Positions 1 through 7,907 of a stretch of 20,605 bases of DNA are shown one piece after another; position 1 is the stretch's first letter; each line of letters opens with the position of its first letter. Under the pieces are notes generated by a model, which did not search any database, was not told the DNA's origin, and saw only the letters and a program-made list of their open reading frames with translations. The DNA comes from Pseudomonadota bacterium (lineage in GTDB: Bacteria > Pseudomonadota > Gammaproteobacteria > Xanthomonadales > Xanthomonadaceae): positions 1 through 20,605 of the forward strand of contig JAEWNA010000162.1 in NCBI GenBank assembly GCA_023392975.1, written 5' to 3'. The position numbers and the translations under genes are program-made.

Positions 1-1492
1 GGGCGGAGGTCTGCGACGGCAGCGCCTGCGTCGAGGGCGCGACGGAGGTCGGCCGCGGGCGCACGCGGGCGCGGTTGCCGTTCAGCACGTCCGGCTGCGG
101 CTCCAGCCAGCTCTTGATGCTCGGGAAATACACGTCCAGGCGCGAGTAGTAGTCGCGGTTCTGGGTGTTGCCGGTACTGCCGCTGTTGGAGCATGCGGCG
201 AAGCCGCCGTACAGGCCGCCGCGGACCACGTAGCCCCGCGGGCCGACGGTGAACAAGCCCGAGCCGCTGCTGCCGCCCTCGGTGGTGCCGTTGAGCCACG
301 CGATCTCGATGTTGTCGGCGTCCTTGCTCATCACCTGTCCGGAGGACACCTTCTTGGCGTCGCCCGCCGGATGGTGGATCGCGAAGACCGCGGTGCCGTC
401 GCTGATCGGCGCCGCGTTCCAGCCGGCGAAGTACGCGAACGACGGCGGCGCGTTGTTGAGCCGGATGAAATTGCCGTCGGTGTTGTTGTCCGAATACAGG
501 TAGGTGGCGCCGCCGCTGAGCAGCGTGACCGGCGTCGATGTGCCGTTGCCGCAGGCGGTGGTTTCGTAGTTCCAGTAGGTGTTGAGGGTGTTCGCCACGG
601 CCTGCATCTGCGACGGCACCGGCGCCGCGTTGGTGTTGTTCGAGAAGCAGTGGTTCGCGGTCAGGAAGTAGGGCACCTGCGTCTGCGGCACGGTGTCCGC
701 CAGCAGCGTGCCGGTGCAGATGTACGTGGTGCTCCCGACCACGAAGCGCATGTGCGCCACGGCATTCTTGGCGTTGACGTAGTCCTGCCCGAGTTCGTTG
801 ATGCGGCAGATCACGTCGACGTTGCAGCTGCCGGACTCGCCGATCTTCTCGACCAGCTTGAACGTGTTGCGGCTGTCGGCGATCAGGTGCGACAGCACCG
901 GCGCGTCCAGGCGGGCGGCGGACGCCGGCACGTCCCTGGGCCGGAACAGTTCGATGATCTGGGTCTCGCCGTCGGTGCCGGGGGACCAGAAATGGCCGTC
1001 GGTGCCGGGCAGGCGCTTCATCTCCGCACCGGTCATCACGGCCACGACGTCGTTCGGGCGCGCCGAGCCGGCGAAGCGCAGTTCGACGCGGTCGGCCAGG
1101 CCGCTCACGTCCAGCCCCACACGCACGCCCATGGCATCCATCGAACGGATTTCGGCGCGCGCCACCCAGCCACCGGCGATCGGCATCCACTTCAGCGCCG
1201 GCAAGTGCGACTGCGCGCCTTCCTGCCGCGCGTCGCGGCCGATGCCGATCTGCGTGGCCTTCAGGCCGGGCGCCGCGTTCTTGCGCTGCAGGTCGAGCAG
1301 GCGGCGGGTCGACATCTCGCCGTAGGCCATCTTCGCCGCGCTGTCCGCGGGATACGCCTTGGCCCGCCATTGCAGGGCCGGGGCCGGTGCGGTCCAGCTG
1401 GGCTCGCCCGGGGCTTCGGACGCCGAGACGGTCATCGGGACGGCCGCGCCGAGCGCGATCAGGAGGGCGAGCGTGAGGCGGAAGGTCTGCAT
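1..1492 (-). CDS. Secreted lysyl-endopeptidase-like serine protease (S1 family), C-terminus cut by window edge
   Basis: Secreted trypsin-fold endopeptidase, 497 residues visible. Residues 1-25 are a Sec signal peptide ending around VSASEA, followed by a propeptide of about 190 residues. The mature domain begins near residue 217, where GESGSCNVDVICR resembles the N-terminus of Achromobacter protease I (lysyl endopeptidase); K216 just before it would fit self-processing after lysine. By eye alignment the triad is H281 (TANHC), D339 (NNTDG) and S409 (TEGGSSGSG). D447 (NRDYY) falls where protease I has its lysine-specificity aspartate. Cysteines at 223, 229, 259, 282, 314 and 434 suggest disulfides. 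After the domain a Pro/Ser/Thr-rich stretch (about 478-497) runs into the window edge and looks like a linker to a missing C-terminal domain. The ATG at 1492 gives an intact signal peptide. It lies 46 bp behind the Rieske gene. Family call is firm; Lys specificity is inference. Confidence 0.88.
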   Translation of the reverse strand, partial: MQTFRLTLALLIALGAAVPMTVSASEAPGEPSWTAPAPALQWRAKAYPADSAAKMAYGEMSTRRLLDLQRKNAAPGLKATQIGIGRDARQEGAQSHLPALKWMPIAGGWVARAEIRSMDAMGVRVGLDVSGLADRVELRFAGSARPNDVVAVMTGAEMKRLPGTDGHFWSPGTDGETQIIELFRPRDVPASAARLDAPVLSHLIADSRNTFKLVEKIGESGSCNVDVICRINELGQDYVNAKNAVAHMRFVVGSTTYICTGTLLADTVPQTQVPYFLTANHCFSNNTNAAPVPSQMQAVANTLNTYWNYETTACGNGTSTPVTLLSGGATYLYSDNNTDGNFIRLNNAPPSFAYFAGWNAAPISDGTAVFAIHHPAGDAKKVSSGQVMSKDADNIEIAWLNGTTEGGSSGSGLFTVGPRGYVVRGGLYGGFAACSNSGSTGNTQNRDYYSRLDVYFPSIKSWLEPQPDVLNGNRARVRPRPTSVAPSTQALPSQTSA

Positions 1493-1538
1493 GGCGTTTC
1501 GCTTCTTCAAGAGGGTCGGATGAGGGAGGAGGACGGCG

Positions 1539-2633
1539 TCAACGCGACGCGTCCGCCTCCCGATAGGCGCCGCGCACGAGCTCGTGGAAATGATGCACCG
1601 CGTTCTCGCGCAGCGGGTTGAGGCGTCCCGCCTCGTAGGAACCGGATGCCAGGCCGCGCTGCACGGCCTCGCAGATGGCGATGTCCTCGTCCTGCACGAC
1701 ATCGCTGAATGACCGGTCGGCGGCGCGGCGGGCCTCCCCGGCCTCGCTGTCGTCCGGCGCGTAGTAGAAATCGAACTCCACCCGGCAGCGATCCGTCCCG
1801 AGCGGCACCACCCGGTTGGTCTGCAGCCGCCCGGGCAGGATGTTCAGCATCGTGTTCGGCCACAGCCAGTAGTACAACGCGTCGCCGTTGCCGTACAGGC
1901 CGTCGCCGCTCTCCAGCGGACTCCACTGGAAGGAGTACCAGTCCGCGGTCTCGGTGACGTAGCTGCGGTAGTCCAGCAGCCGGTTCAGCTCGGGATGCAC
2001 GTGCGGGACGTGGTAACCCTCGAGATAGTTGTCGACATACACCTTCCAGTGGCAGGCGATCTCGTAGGCCACGTGCTGGTGGTGGCCGAACGCCGCGAGG
2101 TTTCGGTCCGGGCCGATGCGGGCGTCGATCCCGGCGACAAAGGCCTCGAACGACGGTGCCGCGGCCTCGTCGACCGCAGCGAAGATCAGCCCCTGCCATT
2201 CGCGCACCGCCAACTGCGGCAGGCGGATGCCCGTCGGGTCGAACCCCGCCGCGCCGGTCATCTCGGTCGCGCTGCGCAGGCGGCCTTCGAGGTCGTAGGT
2301 CCAGCCGTGGTAGCGACAGCGCAGCGCTTTGGCGCCGCGCCCGTCGCACTGGGCCAGGGGGCCGGCCCGGTGGCGGCAGACGTTGTGCATCGCCCGCACG
2401 ACCCCATCCTCGCCCCGCACCGCGACCACCGGCAACCCGGCGAAATCGACCACGACATGGTCCCCGGGCGCCCGCAGCCGGCTGACGTGCGTCACCAGCT
2501 GCCAGCCACGATCGAAGATCGCCCGCCGGTCCAGCGCGGCGATCTCCGGGTCGACATAGCACCGCGCTGGCAGCGCCGAGGCCCGGTCGAGGGCCTGGAT
2601 GGCGAGATCGGCGGTGCGGAGGGGGGCGGACAT
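1539..2633 (-). CDS. Rieske-type aromatic ring-hydroxylating oxygenase, alpha subunit
   Basis: Oxygenase component of a Rieske non-heme iron enzyme; it would take electrons from a reductase that is not in this window. Of 364 residues, the Rieske [2Fe-2S] ligands are C86, H88 (CRHRAG) and C106, H109 (CRYHGW). The catalytic-domain iron site is H208 and H213 in NYLEGYHVPHVHP, with the acidic ligand in QDEDI near residues 315-317. The phrase QDEDIAICEAVQRGL and the single-protein layout resemble the choline/carnitine/glycine-betaine monooxygenase group rather than multi-subunit dioxygenases, but the substrate cannot be read from sequence. An in-frame GTG at 2651 exists. I chose the ATG at 2633 because a promoter with a -10 hexamer ends exactly 6 nt before it, which would make 2633 both transcription and translation start. 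Upstream neighbours are the ACP-like and Xre genes. Confidence 0.88.
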   Translation of the reverse strand: MSAPLRTADLAIQALDRASALPARCYVDPEIAALDRRAIFDRGWQLVTHVSRLRAPGDHVVVDFAGLPVVAVRGEDGVVRAMHNVCRHRAGPLAQCDGRGAKALRCRYHGWTYDLEGRLRSATEMTGAAGFDPTGIRLPQLAVREWQGLIFAAVDEAAAPSFEAFVAGIDARIGPDRNLAAFGHHQHVAYEIACHWKVYVDNYLEGYHVPHVHPELNRLLDYRSYVTETADWYSFQWSPLESGDGLYGNGDALYYWLWPNTMLNILPGRLQTNRVVPLGTDRCRVEFDFYYAPDDSEAGEARRAADRSFSDVVQDEDIAICEAVQRGLASGSYEAGRLNPLRENAVHHFHELVRGAYREADASR

Positions 2634-2639
2634 CCGGCG

Positions 2640-2669
2640 AGTATCGCGCACCCCTGCCGGAGCTGTCAG
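2640..2669 (-). promoter_or_regulatory. Candidate sigma70 promoter for the Rieske gene, leaderless transcript
   Basis: On the minus strand CTGACA (2669-2664, five of six matches to TTGACA) is followed after 18 bp by GATACT (2645-2640), then six bases and the ATG at 2633. This geometry puts the transcription start on or next to the A of the ATG, so the message would lack a Shine-Dalgarno leader. No good Shine-Dalgarno precedes either possible start. Seen in sequence; activity is inference. Confidence 0.55.
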
Positions 2670-2687
2670 CCTGCGGAGGCAGAGGGG

Positions 2688-3050
2688 TCAGTCCCGGAAG
2701 GTACCCCCCGTGCCGCGGAGGCCGACTTGGACGCGGGCGATCAGCTCGCGCGCCTCGGCCGCATCCAGCCGGCGCCCGAGTGCGCGGCGGACCGTCAGGA
2801 TCACCGCATCGGCGACCGTGCCGTCGCGCAGCTCGTCGGCGCCGACCTGCGTGACCCTGCGGTCATGCCGGACGCGGTCGCCGAGTCGGCACTGGCAGCC
2901 GGCCAGCACTTCGAGATCGACTTCGTCCAGCCCGAGATCCGCATCCAGCGACTGTCCCGGGCGCAGGTGTTTCGCGGCCGTCCCCGACACGCCGGCGATG
3001 TTCACCAGCGTGTCGCGGATCGTGGTCGCGAGCGTGTCGTGCTCGTCCAT
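2688..3050 (-). CDS. Acyl-carrier-protein-like small protein lacking the phosphopantetheine serine
   Basis: A 120-residue protein that I recognise only by shape. Residues 7-60 and 62-92 follow the acyl-carrier-protein pattern: a first helix (TIRDTLVNIAGV), a loop with SLDADLGLDEVDLEVL at 34-49, then a VTQVGADELRDGTVADAV stretch like the third/fourth helix region. In true carrier proteins the loop reads DLG-x-D-S-L and the serine carries 4'-phosphopantetheine; here position 43 is Glu (LDEVD), so it should not be modifiable. A charged C-terminal helix (93-120) extends past the usual ACP end. The start ATG at 3050 has a GGGAG about 8 nt upstream. It lies 19 bp behind the Xre-like gene, so the two are probably cotranscribed. 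Alternatives: a degenerate ACP paralogue or an unrelated small helical protein. The gene looks real; the fold call is tentative. Confidence 0.5.
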   Translation of the reverse strand: MDEHDTLATTIRDTLVNIAGVSGTAAKHLRPGQSLDADLGLDEVDLEVLAGCQCRLGDRVRHDRRVTQVGADELRDGTVADAVILTVRRALGRRLDAAEARELIARVQVGLRGTGGTFRD

Positions 3051-3069
3051 GCGCGCGTGCTCCCGGTCG

Positions 3070-3273
3070 TCACGAGGACAACAGATCGGCGGCCGGCACG
3101 TCGAAATACCGTGCCAGTTCCCGGACGATGCGGAACCGCACCGCGTGCCCGGACTCCGCGCGCTTGATCGTGGCGATGGAGATCCGGAAGTTGCGCCGCC
3201 AGCAGTCGTCGGCCATGTCCTGCTGGCTGAGCATGCGGGCGTGGCGGAGCTTGCGCAGCAGGTCCCGATTCAA
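3070..3273 (-). CDS. Small Xre/Cro-type helix-turn-helix protein, TTG start
   Basis: A 67-residue single-domain DNA-binding protein. LRHARMLSQQDMADDCW (9-25) and ISIATIKRAESG (31-42) form the helix-turn-helix, followed by the closing helices RFRIVRELARYFDVPAADLL, as in the HTH_3/Xre family. The variant with TIKRAESG-x-x-V-x-x-R reminds me of the HTH domain at the N-terminus of some large ATPase/cyclase regulators; here it stands alone. The only credible start is TTG at 3271-3273: an in-frame TAG sits just upstream and there is no ATG or GTG between. The Shine-Dalgarno is weak, so expression may be low. It is followed 19 bp later by the ACP-like gene. Likely role is local transcriptional control, perhaps of its own unit; the target is unknown. 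Confidence 0.68.
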   Translation of the reverse strand: MNRDLLRKLRHARMLSQQDMADDCWRRNFRISIATIKRAESGHAVRFRIVRELARYFDVPAADLLSS

Positions 3274-3287
3274 CTGCGCCCGGCCCG

Positions 3288-3328
3288 CATCGATGGTCTA
3301 TGGTGTTTCGATTTGTTATTGCTATCGA
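3288..3328 (-). promoter_or_regulatory. AT-rich upstream region of the Xre gene with dyad symmetry (possible operator)
   Basis: Between the M2 peptidase stop and the Xre start lies an island that is unusually AT-rich for this genome. It contains TCGAT-N11-ATCGA (3308-3328), a perfect 5-bp inverted repeat of 21 bp overall, and the 8-bp palindrome CATCGATG (3288-3295). CATAGA (3302-3297 on the minus strand) is a possible -10. The position suits autoregulation by the Xre-like protein, but the dyads are short and no -35 is clear. Confidence 0.3.
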
Positions 3329-3400
3329 GCAGGCGTTGCCGCCACGCGACCGTGTTGTCGCGCGGCGACGCAATCGTTGTCAAGGATGACTTTCCGCACA

Positions 3401-3420
3401 CCGGCGCGGGCGGGCGCCGG
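3401..3420 (-). terminator. GC-rich hairpin after the M2 peptidase gene
   Basis: A perfect 7-bp stem, CCGGCGC/GCGCCGG with a 6-nt loop, lies 17 bp beyond the peptidase stop codon and could reduce read-through into the Xre gene. No T-run follows, so it is not a classical intrinsic terminator. The rest of 3274-3437 holds the AT-rich promoter-like segment and no gene. Confidence 0.3.
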
Positions 3421-3437
3421 GGCGGAGGAAAGGGGGA

Positions 3438-5414
3438 TCAGCCCTTGGTCGGGGCCGGGGGCGGCGCGGGATTCCAGCCGCAGCTCTGGCCTTCATTCTG
3501 CTGCTTGAGCCATTCCTGCAGCGGGGCGAAGTATTCGAGCACGGCGGAGGCGTCCATCTTCTCGCTGCCGGTCATCTCCTTGAGGGTCTTCTGCCAGGGC
3601 TGGCTGGCGCCCTTGCCGAGCATTTCCCAGTATTTCCGGCCGGCTTCCTTGTTGTTGTAGAAGCTGCACTCGTACAGCGGGCCCTTGTGGCCGGCGGCGT
3701 CGCACAGCGATTTGTAGAACTGGAACTGGAGGATGTGCGAAAGGAAGTAGCGGGTGTACGGCGTGTTGCCGGGGACGTGGTACTTCGCGCCCGGGTCGAA
3801 GAACTCCTCGCCGCGCGGCGTCACCGGGGCCACGCCCTGGTATTTCGCCTTCAGTTCCCACCACGCCTTGTTGTAGTTCTCGGGCTTGATCGAGCCGTCA
3901 AACACGCCCCAGCGCCAGCGGTCGATCATCAGACCGAACGGCAGGAACGACACCTTCGCCAGCGCCATGCGCATCTGCGCGTTGATCAGCGCGTCGTGGC
4001 TCTGCTGCTGCACGTCGACCAGGCCGATCGACTGCAGGTAGGCGGGCGTCATGCTGAGCACGATGGTGTCGCCGATGGCCTCGTGGAAGCCGTCGTGCGC
4101 GCCGGTCTGGAACAGCGGCGGCTGCTTGTTGTAGGCGAGGTAGTAATAGACGTGGCCGAGTTCGTGGTAGATCGTGGTGAACTCTTCCTCGTTCGGCTTG
4201 ATGCACATCTTGGTGCGCACGTCGCCGGCCATGGTCATGTCCCATGCGCTGGCGTGGCAGACCACGTCGCGGTCGCGCGGCTTGATGAACTGGCTGCTGT
4301 TCCAGTACGACTCGGGCAGGGCCGGCATGCCGAGCGAGACGTAGAACTCCTCGGCGCGCTGTGCCATTTCCTTCGCGGTGTCGAGCTGCGCCTCGTGGTC
4401 GGCGTCGGCCAGCGCATTGCTGCCCGGGTCGGGGCCGAGCTTCGCGATCTGTTCGGAGTAATGCGTCTTGTAGCGCTTCTCGAGGGCGGCGGTGATGTCG
4501 AGGCTGCCGGCGTCCTTGTAGGGTTCGAGGATGTCCCAGTCGTTGCTCCAGTCCTGCTGCCACATGTTGCCGAGCAGGTGCGCCGGCAGCATGCCGCCGG
4601 CGACGGCGCCTTTGCCGGGGCCATACTTGGCCTGCAGGCGGGTGCGGGTGTAGCAGTGCAATTGTTCGTACAGCGGCTTGACCTGGCCCCAGAGGCGATC
4701 GGTCTCGGCGGCGATTTCCGCCGGTGGCATGTCGTAGCCCGACCGCCACATCTCCCCGGCATCGGCGAAGCCCATCTCCTTCGCGCCTTCGTTCACCAGT
4801 TCGACGAAGCGTACGTAGTCCTTGCGCATCGGCTGCGAGATCGTGTGCCAGCCCTGCCACGCATCGAGCTGCGCCTGGTAGTCGCGGCTGTGTGCGAGCA
4901 CGTCGCTCAGTTCGCCGAGGTCGCGGCAGGTCCGGGCCTCGCCTTCGCCGGCGCAATACTTGCCGGCGCCGTAGTCGCCTTCCATGCGCGTCGCGATCCG
5001 GGTGAGCTCCGCGAGCTTCTTCGGGTCGTTCGGCGGCGGCATGGCGGTCGAGAGCTTCATCAGCAGGATCGAACGCGCGCTCTCGGGCGCCATCTTGTGC
5101 CCCTCGAACGGCTTGGCGGCCTTGATCCAGCCGTTGAGCTGGGCGAGGAAACGTTCGTTCGCCTTGGCGGCGATCATCTGGGTGTCGTCGTTGATATAGG
5201 TCGACGAGATCCACTGCGCGGCGGTGAGTTCCGGGTAGCCTGCCTTGTATTCCTCGTTCACCCGCGCCACCAGCGCATCGGCATCCTTGTCGCCGCCCGG
5301 CGGCGCCTTGGAGGACGTGGCGGTGCCGCCGCCGGGGGACGAGCGATCGCAGGCGGCGAGGCTTAGCAGGCCCGCGCCGATGGCGAGGGCGAGGAGGGCG
5401 AGGCGAGGGGTCAC
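3438..5414 (-). CDS. M2-family zinc peptidyl-dipeptidase (ACE homologue), lipoprotein
   Basis: Bacterial homologue of angiotensin-converting enzyme: a zinc dipeptidyl-carboxypeptidase releasing C-terminal dipeptides from peptides. Of 658 residues, 1-22 form a lipoprotein signal with lipobox LAAC (C22), so it should be anchored in the outer membrane or periplasm. HELGH at 417-421 supplies two zinc ligands and the catalytic glutamate; E445 in HEAIGD is the third ligand. Full-length M2 landmarks include the TGAHDGFHEAIGD segment and the C-terminal YFAPLQEWL. Length is close to a single ACE domain. The start is GTG at 5412-5414 with GGAG 8 nt upstream. The gene sits alone between the Xre cluster and the min operon, behind a candidate promoter. 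An ACE homologue from Xanthomonas has been characterised, so the function class is well supported; its natural peptides are unknown. Confidence 0.95.
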   Translation of the reverse strand: MTPRLALLALAIGAGLLSLAACDRSSPGGGTATSSKAPPGGDKDADALVARVNEEYKAGYPELTAAQWISSTYINDDTQMIAAKANERFLAQLNGWIKAAKPFEGHKMAPESARSILLMKLSTAMPPPNDPKKLAELTRIATRMEGDYGAGKYCAGEGEARTCRDLGELSDVLAHSRDYQAQLDAWQGWHTISQPMRKDYVRFVELVNEGAKEMGFADAGEMWRSGYDMPPAEIAAETDRLWGQVKPLYEQLHCYTRTRLQAKYGPGKGAVAGGMLPAHLLGNMWQQDWSNDWDILEPYKDAGSLDITAALEKRYKTHYSEQIAKLGPDPGSNALADADHEAQLDTAKEMAQRAEEFYVSLGMPALPESYWNSSQFIKPRDRDVVCHASAWDMTMAGDVRTKMCIKPNEEEFTTIYHELGHVYYYLAYNKQPPLFQTGAHDGFHEAIGDTIVLSMTPAYLQSIGLVDVQQQSHDALINAQMRMALAKVSFLPFGLMIDRWRWGVFDGSIKPENYNKAWWELKAKYQGVAPVTPRGEEFFDPGAKYHVPGNTPYTRYFLSHILQFQFYKSLCDAAGHKGPLYECSFYNNKEAGRKYWEMLGKGASQPWQKTLKEMTGSEKMDASAVLEYFAPLQEWLKQQNEGQSCGWNPAPPPAPTKG

Positions 5415-5450
5415 GGGCGAGTCTCCGGGGCCGAATGGCGTCAGCCCCGC

Positions 5451-5479
5451 AGGCTAGTGCCCGCCACGGGCAGGCGCAA
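5451..5479 (-). promoter_or_regulatory. Candidate promoter of the M2 peptidase gene with a palindrome in its spacer
   Basis: On the minus strand TTGCGC (5479-5474) is separated by 17 bp from TAGCCT (5456-5451), about 37 bp before the GTG start. The spacer is largely filled by the palindrome TGCCCG-CCA-CGGGCA (5458-5472), which could be an operator or the weak terminator of the preceding min operon. The -35 matches only its first three bases, so this is tentative. Confidence 0.35.
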
Positions 5480-5495
5480 GGGCGGACCTCGCCTC

Positions 5496-6011
5496 CTACG
5501 TCGCGCCGACGACGACGAGGCCCTGCAGGTGCGGCAGTTCGCGCAGGAACTGGGCAGCGTCCTCGGCGTCGCGCTCGAACCAGGCGCGGGCCGACCCAAG
5601 CCGGAACGTGTAGCCCCAGGCATCCATGTCGGCCAGCGCGCGCGCGGCGCCGAAGCCCGGGACTTCATCGGCCAGCAGCAGTTGAAGGTAGCAGGTGGCG
5701 TCTTCCTCGAACACCGAATCGCTGGCGTCGGTGTGCACGCGCCAGCGCAGTTCGGGCGGGATGACGATCAGGTGGCAGGCTTCGTGCAGCAGCGAATGCA
5801 GCGGCGTGTCGCCGCGCGCGAACACGGTCGAAGAGATCAGCCCGGCCTCGCTCTCGCCCCAGAAACTTCCGGGGATCGGCGCGCCGTCGGCCACGCGTTC
5901 GAAGCGCAGGCCGTAGCGGGCGAGCAGGGCGACGACGTCGCGCTCGGCGACATCGCGCAGGCGCAGGACCTCCGGCTCGCGAAGGACCGTCGACGGCAGC
6001 GTCGCGGGCAC
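5496..6011 (-). CDS. HExxH-containing hypothetical protein, last gene of the min operon
   Basis: A 171-residue protein I cannot name. It has no signal peptide or membrane segment. HEACH at 76-80 (SLLHEACHLIVIPPELR) is a zincin-type motif and is followed 22 residues after H80 by FEEDATCYLQLLLAD, where E102 or E103 could be the third ligand in a gluzincin-like arrangement. This suggests a zinc-dependent peptidase or a domain derived from one. The start is GTG at 6009-6011 with GGAGG 6 nt upstream, inside the 14-bp gap after minE, so it is very likely cotranslated with minE. Short for a peptidase; it might instead be a structural metal site. No link to division is demonstrated; context alone suggests one. 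Confidence 0.7.
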   Translation of the reverse strand: MPATLPSTVLREPEVLRLRDVAERDVVALLARYGLRFERVADGAPIPGSFWGESEAGLISSTVFARGDTPLHSLLHEACHLIVIPPELRWRVHTDASDSVFEEDATCYLQLLLADEVPGFGAARALADMDAWGYTFRLGSARAWFERDAEDAAQFLRELPHLQGLVVVGAT

Positions 6012-6025
6012 GTCGGGCCTCCGGC

Positions 6026-6289
6026 TCAGCCGGCGGCCGGGCGATCGTCGGGCAGCGCCACCGAGATGTCGAGGACGTCGTGGTCACCGTCCTTCGCCAT
6101 CTCCACCCGCACCGCGTCGACGTCGACGCTGACGTACTTGCGGATCACTTCGAGCAGTTCGCGCTGCAGCAGCGGCAGGTAGTCCGGCGCGCCGCGGTGG
6201 GAGCGCTCCTGCGCGACGATGATGCGCAGGCGCTCCTTGGCGATCGAGGCGGTGTTCTTCTTGGGCTTCAGGAAATCGAAGATCGACAT
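6026..6289 (-). CDS. minE: Cell division topological specificity factor MinE
   Basis: MinE forms the ring that drives MinD off the membrane and so confines the MinCD inhibitor to the poles. The 87 residues have the expected two parts: an N-terminal membrane-binding and MinD-contacting segment (MSIFDFLKPKK, then IAKERLRIIVAQERSHR, 16-32) and the C-terminal topological-specificity beta/alpha domain beginning about DYLPLLQRELLEVIRKYV and ending LDISVAL. Length is typical. The ATG at 6289 is 3 bp after the minD stop, and its Shine-Dalgarno GGAGG lies inside the minD 3' end, indicating translational coupling. The downstream HExxH gene follows after 14 bp. Confidence 0.96.
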   Translation of the reverse strand: MSIFDFLKPKKNTASIAKERLRIIVAQERSHRGAPDYLPLLQRELLEVIRKYVSVDVDAVRVEMAKDGDHDVLDISVALPDDRPAAG

Positions 6290-6292
6290 GCC

Positions 6293-7102
<810 letters not shown>

Positions 7103-7133
7103 GATCGTTCTCCGATGTGCTGTGGTCCGCGGC

Positions 7134-7907
7134 TCAGGCGAGCGCGGCGATGTGGATCTGTCCGTTCTCCAGCCAGACCTGCGCGGGCTTGCCGCGGACG
7201 TCGGCGGGAATGTCCTCCATGACCTGGTAATGCCCCGCGATCGCCACGAGTTCGGCGTGGAACTCGCGGCAGAAGATGCGCGCCTTCGGGTTGTCGCGGG
7301 CGCCGGCGAGGGCGCGGCCGCGCAGGGCGCCGTAGATGTGGATGCTGCCGTCGGCGATCACCTCGGCGCCGGCGCCGACGGTGCCGAGCACGGTCAGGTC
7401 GCGCTGCTCGGCGTAGATCTGCTGGCCGGAGCGGATCGGCGCCGTGTGCAGCATGCCCGGCTCGCCTGCGACGGCAGGCGCCGGGGCCGCGGCCCGTTCG
7501 GGCGCGGGTGCGGGCGAGGCCGCGCGCGGCGCGGGAGGCGCCGCATCGCCGGCGGGGGACTCATATTGGGCCCGGAATTTCGCCAGCAGCGGCAGACCGA
7601 GGGCGACCGCCAGCTTCTCGTTGTCGCTGCTGCCCCAGGCGAGGGCGACCGGGATCGCGCCGGCCGCGCGCAACGCATCGAGCAGGGCGCGGGCGGTGTC
7701 GACGTCGGGCGTGCCGGGCAGGCCGCCGAAATCGACGATCACCGCGGCGCGTTCGAACAGCTTGGGCGCACGCGCGACGCGATCGCGCATCTCCGCGCCG
7801 AGCCGGGCCACGTCGAGCGTGCGCACGCGCAGGTTGGCGATGCCGACCTGGCCGATCTTCAGGTCGCCGGCCAGCTCGTAGTTGGCGTTCTGCGAGGCTG
7901 CGCTCAT
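7134..7907 (-). CDS. minC: Septum site-determining protein MinC
   Basis: Inhibitor of FtsZ assembly carried to the poles by MinD. Of 257 residues, the N-terminal FtsZ-inhibiting domain spans about 8-115 (ELAGDLKIGQVGIANLRVR, then AAVIVDFGGLPG). An Ala/Pro-rich linker covers about 118-148. The C-terminal beta-helix domain that dimerises and binds MinD covers about 153-257 (RSGQQIYAEQRDLTVLGTV, DGSIHIYGALRGRALAG). The ATG at 7905-7907 overlaps the stop of the GNAT gene as ATGA, so translation is coupled to it. The frame stays open upstream, but the MinC homology begins at this ATG. Confidence 0.95.
   Translation of the reverse strand: MSAASQNANYELAGDLKIGQVGIANLRVRTLDVARLGAEMRDRVARAPKLFERAAVIVDFGGLPGTPDVDTARALLDALRAAGAIPVALAWGSSDNEKLAVALGLPLLAKFRAQYESPAGDAAPPAPRAASPAPAPERAAAPAPAVAGEPGMLHTAPIRSGQQIYAEQRDLTVLGTVGAGAEVIADGSIHIYGALRGRALAGARDNPKARIFCREFHAELVAIAGHYQVMEDIPADVRGKPAQVWLENGQIHIAALA

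Noticed and set aside
371..1621. Long plus-strand reading frame opposite the protease gene
   Set aside because: Arg/Ala/Val-rich shadow frame typical of high-GC DNA; the minus-strand protein has a signal peptide and full catalytic motifs.
1507..2562. 351-codon frame overlapping the Rieske gene on the same strand
   Set aside because: Arg/Pro/Gly-rich out-of-frame shadow; the other frame has both iron-binding sites.
2634..2651. GTG start six codons upstream for the Rieske oxygenase
   Set aside because: The -10 hexamer GATACT lies within it; the ATG at 2633 fits the promoter geometry.
3687..5366. 559-codon plus-strand frame opposite the M2 peptidase
   Set aside because: Repetitive Arg/Val/Leu/His composition, no domain, and fully antisense to a complete M2 enzyme.
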